A program made the position numbers and the translations under genes. DNA of 64,000 nt from Triatoma infestans. Taxonomy: Eukaryota; Arthropoda; Insecta; Hemiptera; Reduviidae. Position 1 is the stretch's first letter; every line of letters begins with the position of its first letter. Under the pieces are notes generated by a model that saw only the letters and a program-made list of their open reading frames with translations, ran no database searches and was not told the DNA's origin. The DNA is taken from the NCBI GenBank assembly GCA_011037195.1, contig JAAEAF010006382.1, positions 1 to 64,000 of the forward strand, in the 5' to 3' direction. This document shows, piece after piece, positions 52,454 through 63,795 of this stretch.

Positions 52454-52795
52454 TGTAGGGGTAGTGAACCCCCACCACTCATCCACACTAGCGAGTGAAC
52501 CCCCACCACGCATCAGAGAGAAAGAGCCCCTCTCGAGAGAGAGGAGAGGAGAGGCCAGTTGGATATATATACGAGAGACAGAGTCAAAAAGGGATATTCT
52601 GTTCACAGTCTCACACTTGAATTGTACACATCGTTTAGCCACGTCAGTCAGTCTGTTCAGTTCTTGTAGTGTAAAGTATACAGTCCTTGGCAGTCAGTCA
52701 TATACATATATATCAATTATATATCTTATACCGATATTGAGGTGTTATTTATCTATCAACATCTACAACCAACATCTCCTCCTACAACCATTACA
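52454..52795 (+). repeat. 3' LTR of Gypsy element
   Basis: 342 bp, TGTAGGGGTAGTG to CCATTACA, followed by TAAG. It differs from the 5' LTR by about seven substitutions plus the 19-bp length difference. Confidence 0.93.
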
Positions 52796-52799
52796 TAAG

Positions 52800-54015
52800 C
52801 GATGAGTGGAGACATAGGAGCACGTTTCCCTAAATCTCAACTAGTTCTTTATAAATCAATATATTTTCAGATTTGCTGGAGGTAGACTATTATCCTGGCA
52901 CTCCTTCACAAAAATACATACATCCTTCAAATAAACAGTGATCAGTTTTTCGAACGAAGGAAACTTCAAAATAGGCTTCATCAATGAAAGGAATTTCTAA
53001 TATTTCACTTTACCAAAATACTTTCTCTAGAGAAATTAGGGAAAAAAAAGGTCTAAAATAATTCTTTTATAATGTTAAGATGGAGGGAGGATCGATCTTG
53101 AACTGCAAAAGTTATAATGCTCTAACTTAAACCAAAACATACCCAATCTTTGTTTTGTCATTATTACAAAACTACCTTCAACACAACAACTACATTACAA
53201 AAGTTTGCATGCTCAAGCGATTACAGAATCTTATTCTAATAATTATAATTAATATACTTTACCACCATAAGGTTCTCAAGAGGGGAGTCTATTTTAGACC
53301 TCACCTGTAACAAAAATAAATAAAACTACCATCAATTACAGCAACTTTTAAAAGTTTTATTAATATTCGAATCTTTCGTTCAATAAAAGCGAAACTATAA
53401 ATAATATAATTTAGCAGAACGAACCTTATTTAAATCGTTCATTTAGAACATATTACTTGACTAAAATCTAATCAGCTATGACTGTGTAGGTCACACAAAC
53501 TATTTTCAGAGTTAGTCTATGAAAATGAATAAACCATAAACATAAATTTTAAAATGCAATAAAAATTACAAACTCTCAAATCAATGATAAAATTCACAAC
53601 CTTGTTCCATTCTTGTTAATGCATAAATATCAGTTTTGATAATAAAAAACATTAAAAAATAATTAGCATTAATGGTGTGCCAAGGTGAAAATGAATGATA
53701 CGTATGTTTAATTTTTCTCGTAATCCGTTAGTTCCAACTTGGCACTTTTTGTAAAATTATTCAAAGCAAGAGTCATACAGCGACCGGTTACCTGCTATTG
53801 TTACAATAAGATTCGTAAGAATGTCTAGAGTATATCTAAGTTTTTTTTGTTTTTTTTTTTAAATATTTTTACAACTGTACAGTAGCCATACAAGTAAAAT
53901 AGATGAATAATGAAATAAAAGTATGCGCTAGTGTGGACACCCCTTGACTTGACAACAGGCGATAGCAGTCGTAATACGCCATATGGCCTTAGTGTGTACG
54001 ACTGTATCTCAAGAC
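52800..54015. other. AT-rich, no gene recognised
   Basis: No repeat family, RNA gene or domain is visible. 53700-54015 may include the 3'UTR of the LINE that follows. Confidence 0.3.
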
Positions 54016-54019
54016 AGCC

Positions 54020-54540
54020 GTCATTATGTATTTAGATGATCGCGCGGCCATTGACGCCTTAGTCGTCTTGGCGGTTTGTGGGGAGAGTGGAAGTACAGAG
54101 GGCTTGGATTAGGGGGATTGGAATGAGAAGATAATTTGGAATGGAATTTTAGGTAGCGGGATTTGGCTAAAGTGGAGACGAAGGGAATTTTTAGGTCAGT
54201 GTGGATAGTGAGGTTATTCGACATAGAAGGGAGCATTGACGATGGTGCGTAGGATTTTAGACTGTAGAGATTGAATGCGGTACAGGTTTGTGTTTTTGGC
54301 AGTCCCGTATAATTCGAGTCCGTATGTCCAAATAGAAGCTAGTAGAGAATCATACAGTTGTCTTTTGTTGTGAAGTGTAAGTTTTGACGTTTGTCTAATA
54401 GTTTTTTTAGCATTCTGTATCAGTACATTCTATAGTTCATTTCGTTTGAGTCGAGTATGAGGGTTCCATGTTAATCGTCTGTCTAGGTGGAATCCGAGAT
54501 AGCGGATTTGGTTATCTAAGGTTTTAAAATATCAATAGTT
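54020..54540 (-). pseudogene. Jockey-like LINE, 5'-truncated ORF2 tail
   Basis: From 54540 the minus strand encodes IRYLGFHLDRRLTWNPHTRL (the post-palm Y-L-G-x-x-L-D-x-x-L-x-W block), SKLTLHNKRQLYDSLLASIW, TYGLELYGTAKN, LQSKILRTIVNAPFYVE, then in a shifted frame IHTDLKIPFV and PPRRLRRQWPRDHL. It is the same ORF2 tail as at 8640 and in the long LINE at 59.6-63 kb, covering slightly more of it. The catalytic domains are missing. One stop near 54470 and one shift near 54240 disable it. Confidence 0.8.
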
Positions 54541-54761
54541 TTGTTCTCAAGTTATTTATAAATCTTGATGTTTTGCTGACATCAGTTTGTGGAGACTTCC
54601 TCTCTTCAGTGTTTTTCAATATATTTAGGGCAAATTAAATGAAATATTTTTTTCTGAGAATGAAAAGCCTTAAATGAAAAACCCGTCTATAAAGAAATTG
54701 TATCTACTTCAAAAGATACCGGGTCCCGAATAAGCTTCTCACTTGAATTTCCTTTAGAGAA

Positions 54762-54840
54762 TCTACTCTAGAACTCGGGGCCTCTAAGGAAGCTCAGCAC
54801 TTAGGCCACTGCAGGGCCCATTGTGTACCTTCCTTTAGAA
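54762..54840 (-). repeat. 3' end fragment of the RNase H LINE
   Basis: TCTAGAACTCGGGGCCTCTA, GGAAGCTCAGCA and GGGCCCATTGTG align with 25665-25735 (TCTAGAAACTCGCGGCCTCC, GGAGGTTCAGCA, GACCCATTGTG). A short copy of that LINE's terminus. Confidence 0.6.
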
Positions 54841-55545
54841 AAGATCAATGGAAAATGTTTATCAGAGAAAATTAATTAGATCCTTGTATTATAGAAGTAT
54901 ATTTACCGTTGATGCACCATTTTCTAATTAATTTTTTTTCTTTGAAGGAATTTTTATTATTTTATAATAGCGTGGCCCTAAATTAATTTTGAAAAGCAAG
55001 ATTTTCAACAATGGAAAACGGTTCAGATTTTTTGCACATTGTACGTGTGTGTCAATATCTTGGGGTAATTTGATTGTCAGTACCTACTGAACCTCAACGT
55101 TGATTAATAAAAACCGAACCTAACATTTTATTTCATAAATTGTTTTCTAAACTGTTGTGATTAGGGCGTATTGAACTGCACTAAAAAAATTAGTCCATCA
55201 AATGGCACATTCAGCAAGACCAAAATTATCCTAATTAATAGGATTGCCAAATGGAAAGGCCAAAAAAAAGATTTCATTAAATGGATTTTAAGGGTAAAGA
55301 TAAAGTGAACAAAACAATATTATTTAAAAATATAATGGATATATAAAAAGATGTAATATGTTATAGATACATAGTATGTAACATCAAATGTATAAAATTG
55401 AAAAATAATATATTTTGTAATACTAATAATAAAAACAAACATAATTCTAATATCACTGAAGTAATTCTAATATCACTGAAGATATTTGTAATGAAATATA
55501 TAACTTAAAAATAGAAAACTCTTTATGATCTTCAACCGTATTTTC
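54841..55545. other. AT-rich, no gene recognised
   Basis: A short direct repeat (TAATTCTAATATCACTGAAG, twice near 55440-55480) is the only structure noticed. Confidence 0.35.
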
Positions 55546-55548
55546 ATC

Positions 55549-55740
55549 ATCCGGTATTTTATCCGTTGTGGCATGCATATTAGTTTTGTTCCTGACCGGT
55601 TTCGAAACCGGAAAAGTTCGTTGAAGTGAACTCTTTATACGAACTTGGTGAATTTGCTCTGACGATGGTTGAAAATCCGAAACCAGTCAGGAACAAAACT
55701 AATATGCATGCTACGACGGATAAAATACCGGATGTTAAAT
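55549..55740. repeat. Palindromic PLE remnant with hammerhead-like motif
   Basis: Left arm about 55550-55603 and right arm about 55679-55735 are inverted copies (CAGGAACAAAACTAATATGC, ACGGATAAAATACCGGATG). At 55596-55611 the left arm ends in the perfect palindrome CCGGTTTCGAAACCGG. The right arm includes the leader ACGAACTTGGTGAATTTGCT and the ribozyme-like core. Confidence 0.75.
55654..55693 (+). ncRNA. Hammerhead-like motif, degraded
   Basis: CTGACGA (55659-55665), T, a helix II weakened to GGTT/ATCC, then GAAA and CCAGTC. Same family as 32333-32372 but with changes in helices I, II and III. Confidence 0.4.
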
Positions 55741-56156
55741 ACCAGCATTGCAGACCCACCCACATTTTCAACATATTTTCATCAGTTTCGCTGCTGTAAT
55801 AATTATGTGCACCGGTAGTTTTATGCAAATACTAGCTAGTAATGTTGTATGTGGAGTAATGCTACGCATATTACGCTCTACTATTTTTATCTCCTGCAAT
55901 TTTACATTAAATTTGCAGTAAAATTACTTGGAACATTTGTGTGAACAGTTTTTTTTCAAAACTTGAATTTAAAGTAGGGTAAAAGTTTAAGAAATTAAAA
56001 AAGAGAACATTTTGAGTATAAAATGAAAAAAGAAAGAGAGCAGAAACAATTCGTTCAGAAAGAGAACATGTTTGCTTAAAAGGTGACATATTGGCAATTT
56101 TAAAAATGAACTATAAATTAAATATAATCCTAACGACAATTGATACTGCAGCAAAA

Positions 56157-56440
56157 TTACGTTGTCTGTACCGATTTTTTATACAATGCCTCCAAAGCTG
56201 CCATTCGGTTTCTTGCTACCCAGTGAAGTTTAGATAGCCTTTGCCATTTGTTCGCTAATGGAATTTCTAATGTCCTGTAGAGCAGGACACGCGTCAAGGT
56301 AAAGGCCCGCCATGTCTTCCAGCAGAGGCAGCATATTGGTGAACTGGCCCCATCTCCATTCTGACCAGATGCTTTATTAGATAATCGTGGCCAGTTGTGC
56401 CACATGCCGCAGCAACCCTACGCTGGAGGGAATGTAGAAT
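56157..56440 (-). pseudogene. Possible LINE ORF2 C-terminal scrap
   Basis: Minus-strand frames contain TGHDYLIKHLVRME and, in another frame, EDMAGLYLDACPALQDIRNS and ISEQMAKA. The order G-H-x-x-L-x-x-H-L-x-R ... C-P-A-L-Q-x-I is that of the Cys/His tail after the reverse transcriptase in several LINE families, but the Cys pair is lost and frames shift. Nothing else in the neighbourhood supports it, so a host relic cannot be excluded. Confidence 0.35.
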
Positions 56441-58274
56441 ACATTTCCTGGGTCATATACATGCTTCCACAACTTCCCTTCATCCAGTACATTGCTGTTC
56501 TTCTCTTATATATGTCTCTCAATTCTCCAAAAAGTAGAAAAATCTATTTTTAATTGACTTTTATTTAGGTAATACTTATGTTTAACTGCAGTTTCTAGCA
56601 TAACTACACAGTAAAGAATATAGCGATCAGTGGCCTGTGGCCTTGATTGTTTCACTCTTTCGTTCTCTTTCGGCGAAAATAGAAGGAAATACTCTAAAAA
56701 AATTTGTATTTTAAAAAAATAAAGTTTACAGTCCAAAAGTAATTTTAATGAACAAAAATTATAATTCAATCAATATTAATAAACAATTCGCTGACAAAGT
56801 TAATAATATTTATTAAAGTACGCACTTACTTGTACTGTTAATCTAAATAAAATAATAATATTATTATATATACATTATTAACATAATGTAAAGGTTAATT
56901 TACTTTAATTACATAAATGGAATTGACCCAAGGGCTGGAATTAAAGAAAAAGAAATTCACTTTTGAACTATTTATCTAAATAGGTTCGCCATCTTTGTTA
57001 TTACATATCTAGTGTACTGTATATTCGCTTACTATAATCAGTATTATGATTACAATAATGCTATAACAAATAAACAATAAAGTAAATAAAATGACATAAC
57101 ATAACATAAATAACGTAATAGATAATATGCAAAAGCAATATCTTTAAAAATACATATTTTGTCGTGCATTTAAATATTTTTGACGCTATATTTTATTTTA
57201 TTTTTCGCTTAATTATTAAATTTGCCGTTGAATATTTTGTCACGATTTTCAATTCCTGACGTTCTTCGTACCAAATATGTCATTCATATACCTATTGTGT
57301 CGAGGCCGACAAATGGAACCCATTGTATTTTCATTAAATAAACTAAAAAAAAAGGGGGGTTACTTTTAACGAGGTTATTTATATAAAATAAAAGGCTGAA
57401 CTAATGCCAAAAATTACGCCACAGATGGTGGATATGAAAAACCCCTCGGCTTTTAGGATGTTGTTTATAAGGAATTTATCTTATAAGAATACCTTTTTTA
57501 ACTTCAGTGCCAATAAATTTATCGACTTATTACAGTGGACTTTTGGTATTTTTAATAATAGAAATATAGAAATATTTTAATAAACTGTATATAAAAAAAA
57601 CAAAAACAAAAAAAAGTTAATATTGTTGATTTGTGTCAAACGTCGCGGGATTGTAATCCCTGTTATTATTACAGAGTTGCCACAAATTTTAATATCAGCG
57701 TAGACCGGTCTGGATTTAACCTAAGAAGACGATCTGAATAACAAAAGGGACTGACTTTATCAAAATGATAATTTCATAAAAAAAAAAAAAAAAATACCTC
57801 GAAGGAAGTTGGAGGTTGTTAGATGTGAATGAATACCTGCGAATTAAAAGATCTATTTATTGAAGCTCCCTTCGTTGTGTTCGTCGTACAGTTTTGGAAA
57901 TATTTATTTTAAAATCCAGATTTAACAGTAAACAAAATGCTAATTTTTTTTGTGCTGACTTAAATAACTATTTATTAAAGAATTAGTGACTTTTTGAGGC
58001 AAATGTTGCCGGTTAGTGGCCGCCAGTGCTCAATTTATCTAGCGTGATAATAATTTAAGTAATTTAACTGTGTTAACTTGTAAACTCCAGGGTGTGTGAA
58101 AAATCAAGGGGAAAAGTAAGCTTATTATTTCCTTTAATTCTTAATAGAAATTGCAATACATTTATAATATAATACTGTGACATTTGGATACTTTTCTTTT
58201 TTTCTAATTAGTTCAAAGACTTGAATAATGACCCTTGAATTTATTATTTTCATTCTAACGCGTATATATATATA
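56441..58274. other. AT-rich, no gene recognised
   Basis: No domain or repeat family is visible. An A-run lies at 57778-57794. A GAAAAGTAAGCTT donor-like string at about 58110 could belong to an unrecognised 5'UTR exon, but nothing else supports this. Confidence 0.3.
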
Positions 58275-59569
58275 CAGGGTGAGTCAAATATAAACCGGAA
58301 TTTTCTTGTATATATTTCTTTATGATAAGAAATTACAAAAACATATTTAATATTTTTCAACATAGTCTCCTTTACACTCTACACATTATTCCCAGCGTTT
58401 TGGAAGCTTGAAGATCCCTTCTTCAAAGAAGTTTTGAGGTAGACTCATCAGCCAATTGCGCACGTAATCTTCGACAGCTTGATCATTTTCAAACCGTTCT
58501 CCTCCTAGTGCTAATTTTAAGGGCCCAAACAAAAAGTAGTCACAGGGATATAAATCTGGACTGTAGGGAGGGTGTTCAAGGGTTTTCCAATGAAGTTCGA
58601 CCGATTTGTGCTTTGACAAAGTCGCCGTGTGAGGCCTGGCGTTGTCATGAAGGAGGATGACATCTCTGATTTGAATACCCCATCTTTTGGTTCTGCAGGC
58701 GGCTTTGGCTGATACCAACGGCTGGCAGTAGTAGGCGGAATTCACTGTGCGTCGATCGTGTAGGAAGTAAGCGAGTAAAACTCCCCTCCAGTCCCAAAAA
58801 ACAGTCGCGAGCACTTTTCCGGCAGATAGACAGGTTTTTGCCTTCATAGGGAATGCTTCATCTTTTTTTCGCCATTCCTTACTCGGCACTTTTGATTTCG
58901 GGTGTAGTGGTGCACCCACATCTCATCACATGTCACAATGCGCCTCAAAAACAACTCCCCTTCCTGCCGGAACTGATTCAAAAGTCTCTCAGTGATTTGC
59001 AATCTGACCTCTTTTTGATTTGTGGTCAGTAACCTCGGAACCCATCGAGCACGGACTTTTCTGAAGCCAAGATAATCTGTGATTATGGTATAAGGACTTC
59101 CATGGCTGATTCCTAACTCTGAAGCGATTTCATCGATTTTTACGCGGCGATCACCTTCAATAAGATTACGTACAGCACGGATTTGCCATTTGTGACACTT
59201 GATCTTGGGCGTCAATTGTGACCTAAATTTTCTACACTTTCACGTTCACCTTTAAACTTCTTAGCCCAATCAAACACTTGGGTTCGAGAAAGGGTACCTT
59301 CACCAAACTGTGCTTGTAATCGAGGCAAAATTTCCGTTGGTTTAGCACCTTCGTTAGTTAAAAAATTAACAATAATACGTTGCGCAACGCGCGATATAAC
59401 CCCCTGCTCAGTTATGGCTGTCCTGCCGACAGAACAGAGATAAACAATTGCCGATTAAGTTCCCTCAGTCCTAACTCGCCGGCCTTGAATGTGCTGCTCC
59501 CGCCATCTTGTTTGGGACGGCCTGATGAGGCTCTAAGAAGAAGTCCGGTTTATATTTGACTTACCCTCG
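58275..59569 (-). mobile_element. Mariner element, complete ends
   Basis: 1295 bp with inverted ends (CAGGGTGAGTCAAATATAAA at 58275 and, reversed, CGAGGGTAAGTCAAATATAA at 59569; both continue ACCGGA) and TA on both sides (58273-58274, 59570-59571). The left terminus lacks one base relative to the right. Length is standard for mariner. Confidence 0.93.
58386..59425 (-). pseudogene. Mariner transposase, D,D34D type, disrupted
   Basis: Minus strand from about 59420: TEQGVISRVAQRIIVNFLTN, then TEILPRLQAQFGEGTLSRTQ and VFDWAKKFKGERESVENLGH, the first HTH. TGA at 59215-59213 and a shift just after it break the frame. NLIEGDRRVKIDEIASELGI (second HTH) and WVPRLLTTNQKEVR follow, then VTCDEMWVHHYT with the first catalytic Asp. 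A shift near 58895 leads to VPSKEWRKKDEAFPMKAKT, LLHDNARPHTAT (second Asp) and PPYSPDLYPCDYFLFGPLK (final Asp). The protein ends early at RWE-TAA, where relatives continue about 15 residues. The catalytic triad is intact but the copy cannot make the enzyme. It excises and inserts DNA at TA in functional relatives. Confidence 0.92.
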
Positions 59570-59622
59570 TATATAGATTTATTTAGTTTCAATTAAAACA
59601 ATACTGAGCCCAATGGGTCTCA

Positions 59623-59955
59623 GTGACAGTGAGACAGAAGGAGGTATTTCCACCCAAATGTGTGAAATGTGCCGGAGACCATCCTACATCTTCCTGCTCC
59701 AAGCCTAGAGATACCACACCAACATGCGCTTTGTGCTTTGGCCCGCATTCTGCTAGTTATAAGGGATGCAGTATACACAGGGAATTGCAGCGATTACGGA
59801 GAATAAGAGACCAAAGGGGCCCGTTACCACCATCACCTCCATCTTCACCTCCTAGAATGTCAATTTCAACTTGCCAAAGTCTACCACAGCAACAACAAGC
59901 ATTACAACACCAACATCAGCAGCAGCCACAACTACTACAACAACAACAACAATAG
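59623..59955 (+). pseudogene. LINE ORF1 C-terminus (zinc knuckles, poly-Gln)
   Basis: The frame reads FPPKCVKCAGDHPTSSCSKP then TCALCFGPHSASYKGCSIHR: two C-x2-C-x4-H-x4/5-C knuckles and the Y-K/R-G-C motif typical of jockey-type Gag proteins. A basic RLRRIRDQR segment follows, then a Pro/Ser linker and a Gln-rich tail encoded by CAA/CAG repeats (about 59885-59955) ending at TAG. The RNA-binding protein's N-terminal two-thirds is missing. The CAR repeat produces low-complexity frames on all strands of this stretch. Confidence 0.8.
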
Positions 59956-60179
59956 CAGCAGCAGCAACCACAACAAATAGGCTACACTGCCTCCTGCGCC
60001 GGGTGGCGAGTGCGGCGCCGCACCAGAATACATTCATACCTGCTCCTCCTTCTGCCACTGACATCACTTAACTTCTATTATCCTTCATCAATGAGTTCAA
60101 ATCTCTAATAAACCCTCTTATAACTCTCCTCAGAACATTAGTCACTGAACTCCTTCCTAAACTCACAAGATGAATCACC

Positions 60180-61304
60180 CTACCCAGCGCTCTCTTCGCC
60201 ATCTTCCTCTGGAATGTTAATGGCTTGATTTTTCACAGGGAAGAACTAAACATATTTTTACACGACAGAAGAATTGACGTAGCACTGATTACTGAGACTC
60301 ACTTTACAAGTAGATCGTTCTTCAACATAAGAGACTATACTGTATACAGAACTGACCGTCCAGATGATACAGCGCATGGGGTACAGCTGGACTCATTAAA
60401 AATTCTCTTAACCACTACCCTGTTCCTAGTAGCCCTACAGTCCACCACTATATCAATGGAATCTCAACCATTTACTCTTAAATTTGCTTCTGTATATTGC
60501 CCTCCAAACAAAAGCATTTCTGGCCAGCAATTCTTTTCATTTTTCGAATCCCTTGGAAACAAATTTATTTCTGGTGGAGACTATAATGCAAAACATCTGT
60601 AGTTGCCGCGCTGGGGTTGCCGTGTGGCTAAGCCTCATGGACGTACACTTCTTGACGCACTCTCCAGCACTAACTGTTCATTTCTCTCTCCTCCTCAACC
60701 TAATATTGGCCGACATCTCCATCAAAACTACCCTGATATTCTTGACTTTTTCATTACTTCTCAAACCACAACAATACATTCAGATATTTACACTGTCAAT
60801 GATCTTTCATCTGACCACATTCCGGTTCTTTTAACTCTTGACACACATCCCATACATACTAACTGCAGACCCACACTGACTCCTGGTTTTACTGACTGGA
60901 AACTGTTCCAGTCACTACTACAAGGCAAACTAGACTTGACTGTACCTCTTAAAACTAAAGAACAAATTGACGATGCTGTCCACTCTTTGACTTGCTCAAT
61001 ACAAACTTCAGCTTGGGACTCGACAATAAGTAAATTAAACAGATCTCCCTACGACAGTAACCTGCCTCTTTATATTAGGACATTAATTACAAACAAACGC
61101 AGGGTCAGATCTGTATGGCACCTAACCAGATACCACTCTCACAAGAAAATTTACAACAGATTCACTAAACAATTAAAAACCGCCTTGACAAAATACCGAG
61201 TAGAAGATATGACGACTGCAGAGCTTCCCTTACCATTGCAAATAAATCTCTTTGGACGGCAAGACAAATTCTTTCTTATCGAGAAACCCTTCTCCATTAC
61301 GTAA
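60180..61304 (+). pseudogene. LINE ORF2: apurinic endonuclease domain
   Basis: From LPLWNVNGLIF-like sequence (about 60205) the frame shows the APE-type endonuclease that nicks the target: VALITETHFTS (catalytic Glu, about 60280), YTVYRTDRPDD, ASVYCPPNK, FISGGDYNAKH (Asp/Asn, about 60580), GRTLLDAL, PDILDFFIT and LSSDHIPVLL (catalytic Asp-His, about 60808). One in-frame TAG (60600-60602) lies just after GGDYNAKHL. A deletion probably removed residues after DDTAHG. The linker to the reverse transcriptase continues to TAA at 61302-61304. Confidence 0.85.
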
Positions 61305-62810
61305 GAACGATATGACGTGGGCCAAATCAGCCAAAGAAATGGCAGATTTATTTGCGGAATTCCTAACCTCAGTCAGTATTTACACCTCACACAGATATCT
61401 CTGATGCCAATTTTTCAAACCAAGTACAGCAGGAGTTTTCTATTCCTCTACAGCTTTCTACGTCTCCCAAAGCATTTACTCCAACGGAAGTCTCTTACAT
61501 TATTAAACAACTTCCTGCAAAACAAGCCTCTGGTTTTGACTTAATTACTTCAAAAATCGTATTAAATCTCCCCAAAAAAGCATTACTCTATAATTCTTAT
61601 TACTCTAAACAATTCAGTTCCCCGTACAACATACGTCCCTATACAATGGAAGTTTTCTGTCATTAAAATGGTCCCCAAACCCAACAAACCTCATCATCTC
61701 CAAACTTCTTATCATCCCATAAGCTTTCTACCAATAATGAGAAAAATTCTAGAAAAGCTACTTCTACCTCTACTCCTCTTTAAATATGCAAAACATCTTT
61801 CCTCATCATCTGTTTGGATTCCGTACTTTTCATTCCACAATTCACCAGTGCCATCGTGTCATAGATCTCATCGCCTCTTCTCTAGAGCGGAAGGAGTATT
61901 GCTCGGGTGCCTTTCTCGACATTGCGCAAGCATTTGATCGAGTTTGGCATCCGGGTTTACTGTGGAAGCTCAGAAACTGTTTTCCTCACACCTACTACTT
62001 AATTCTATCCAAGGGGTCTTGCCTATCCAATAGATATTTCTCTGTCAACCAGGGAACCGCATTTTCCTCTATACCCTGCAGAGGCCGGTGTTCCTCAGGG
62101 CAGTATTTTCGGACCACTACTCTTCATACTCTACACTGCCGACATACCAACTCACCCTCACACCACGAGTTTCACTTACGCAGACGACACTGCCATACTC
62201 CCTCCTCACTCTGACCCGGTGCAGTCAACTCGTACTCTGCAACAACATCTGAATTCTCTCCAACAATGGTTTGTTAAGTGGAAAATGAAAGTAAATGTCC
62301 GCAAATGCCAACAAATTACATTCACTTTCGCCGTGCCACCTGTTCTCCAGTTATTTAAACCATACCGCACTCCCTTGTACGGACACCGTACGTTATCTGG
62401 GAATGTACATTGACAAGCGCCTGACTTGGAATCCACACACAAGACTCAAACGACAAGAAATGAAGAAATGATTTTATCTACTAGCTCGACTGCTTGATAG
62501 ACGATCAAAACTGACACTGAACAATAAAGTACTTATATACAACGCATTACTCAAACCGATCTGGACTTACGTACTCGAATTGTGGTGGTCAGCCAAGCAT
62601 TCCAATATCTATACCGTCTTCAGTCTCTTCAATCAAAAATTCTTCGCCGCATAACTAATGCTCCATACTATCTCTCCAACAAAACTACCCACAATGATCT
62701 CAATATAACTTTCTTACAGACTTAATTCCAGCGCGCAATAAAAAGTTTCATTCCCGCCTCTCAGAACATCCTAATCCTCTAATTCATCACCTCTCATCTT
62801 CATCCCTTCC
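61305..62810 (+). pseudogene. LINE ORF2: reverse transcriptase and C-terminal tail
   Basis: Fragments in several frames follow the RT order: MVPKPNKPHHLQTSYHPISF (about 61668) and LPIMRKILEKLLLP, HLFGFRTFHSTIHQCHRVID (about 61801), LDIAQAFDRVWHPGLLWKL (first Asp, about 61915), GVPQGSIFGPLLFILY (about 62090), FTYADDTAIL with Y-A-D-D at 62177-62188, and WFVKWKMKVNVRKCQQI. The tail has YIDKRLTWNPHTRL (about 62407), LTLNNKVLIYNALLKPIWTY and FNQKFFAA. More than six frame changes separate them. The C-terminal tail is the same as the truncated copies at 8640 and 54020. Confidence 0.85.
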
Positions 62811-63008
62811 TAACGACCCGACTCGACGTCTGAAGCGGCGCTGGCCGCGCGATTTCCTCGTCGTAGGAGGTCAGTAAATAAAAGTCACATGGAGAGTCAC
62901 CAAATGGGTGATAACTCCTACACGTATACACTTGTTATCATATTTACTAGTTACAGGAGCATTGCTTTTATAGTTGTAAATTTCAAATAAATAAATGAAA
63001 AAAAAAAC

Positions 63009-63409
63009 AATCCAGATTTCTTTATCGCATTTTTTAGAAAATAGTTGGAATTATACCGTGGTTTTATAGGAATGTTTTTGTGTCATATGAGTTGCATGGT
63101 TACTCCTTAACATTACAAAACTATATCACGGTCGCGACTAAACTATTATATTAATTATTATGACGAAATCTAATGCTGTTAAAAGTGATTTAGAAATAGT
63201 AACTTAATATTGCAAAATGGCTAGTAATGTTCGCTTCTTGTAGCCTACATTGAGCACTGGTAGAAATATTTTAAATTTTGCTTTCAACAGACTATCTTTA
63301 ACAGACTTCTTTAGATTTATTTATGTTTACTTCTTCTTAGTGCTGTAAAAAAGTAAACATTACAGTCGTGTCATCATTTTCGACATCAAATTTCTCCGGA
63401 AACACATAT
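63009..63409. other. Short flank, then high-copy repeat
   Basis: 63009-63340 shows nothing recognisable. 63340-63409 is the repeat (AAGTAAACATTACAGTCGTG, CAAATTTCTCCGGAAACACA) interrupted by the next solo LTR. Confidence 0.5.
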
Positions 63410-63795
63410 TGTAACGTTTTTCCCTCTAGACTATCTACTGCAACTAGTTTTAAGTGGTTCGTATAGATAAAATACTCTAAACTTCAATAAAGAACACCAA
63501 TTTATTGTTATACACAATAAATTACAAAATACAACACTTAATAATAATTACTTCACAGTTTAAACCACAAAAGTTCACTTTGTTCACTTTTTATACACTT
63601 TTCAGAAAACTAGTGACTTTGTTTGTAACTGGGAAAACTCTCTCAACTCTTTGTGAGAAAATACCGGTAGAGAACCTTCTAGACTCTTCTCAATTCTTCA
63701 GAGACAACTAGAGGGCCGCCAGCGCTTCCTGCGGCCACTAAGAGAACCTTAGGTACCTGCCTTCTCTCCTAGATGACACCACTGGCTGAGTTACA
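63410..63795 (-). mobile_element. Solo LTR, family C, minus orientation
   Basis: 386 bp, TGTAACGTTTTTCCC to GAGTTACA, flanked by ATAT (63406-63409, 63796-63799). Repeat sequence continues across the site (CCGGAAACACATAT then TTTTGAGGCCCG). AATAAA and AACCACAAAAGTTCACTTTG segments match the copies at 23671 and 35224. The TATA segment is damaged here. Confidence 0.88.

Larger units (their letters stand above)
43820..52795 (+). mobile_element. Ty3/Gypsy LTR retrotransposon, complete ends
   Basis: 8976 bp, with LTRs at both ends (TG...CA), TAAG target duplication (43816-43819, 52796-52799), primer-binding site, gag, pol (PR-RT-RH-IN), a long 3' noncoding region and a polypurine tract. LTRs differ by about seven substitutions and one 19-bp length difference by eye, so insertion is fairly recent. 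Coding regions carry at least eight disabling changes. No env-like ORF. Confidence 0.95.
59623..63008 (+). mobile_element. Jockey-like LINE, long but decayed
   Basis: Carries the end of ORF1, ORF2 (endonuclease and reverse transcriptase) and a 3'UTR ending in AAATAAATAAATGAAAAAAAA (to about 63008). The start is 5'-truncated: ORF1 begins within its C-terminal part. It is inserted right next to the mariner element (about 55 bp apart). Confidence 0.88.

Noticed and set aside
59852..60071. Ala/Val- and Thr-rich frames near 59.9 kb
   Set aside because: Shadow frames of the CAR/CAA repeat encoding the poly-Gln end of LINE ORF1.
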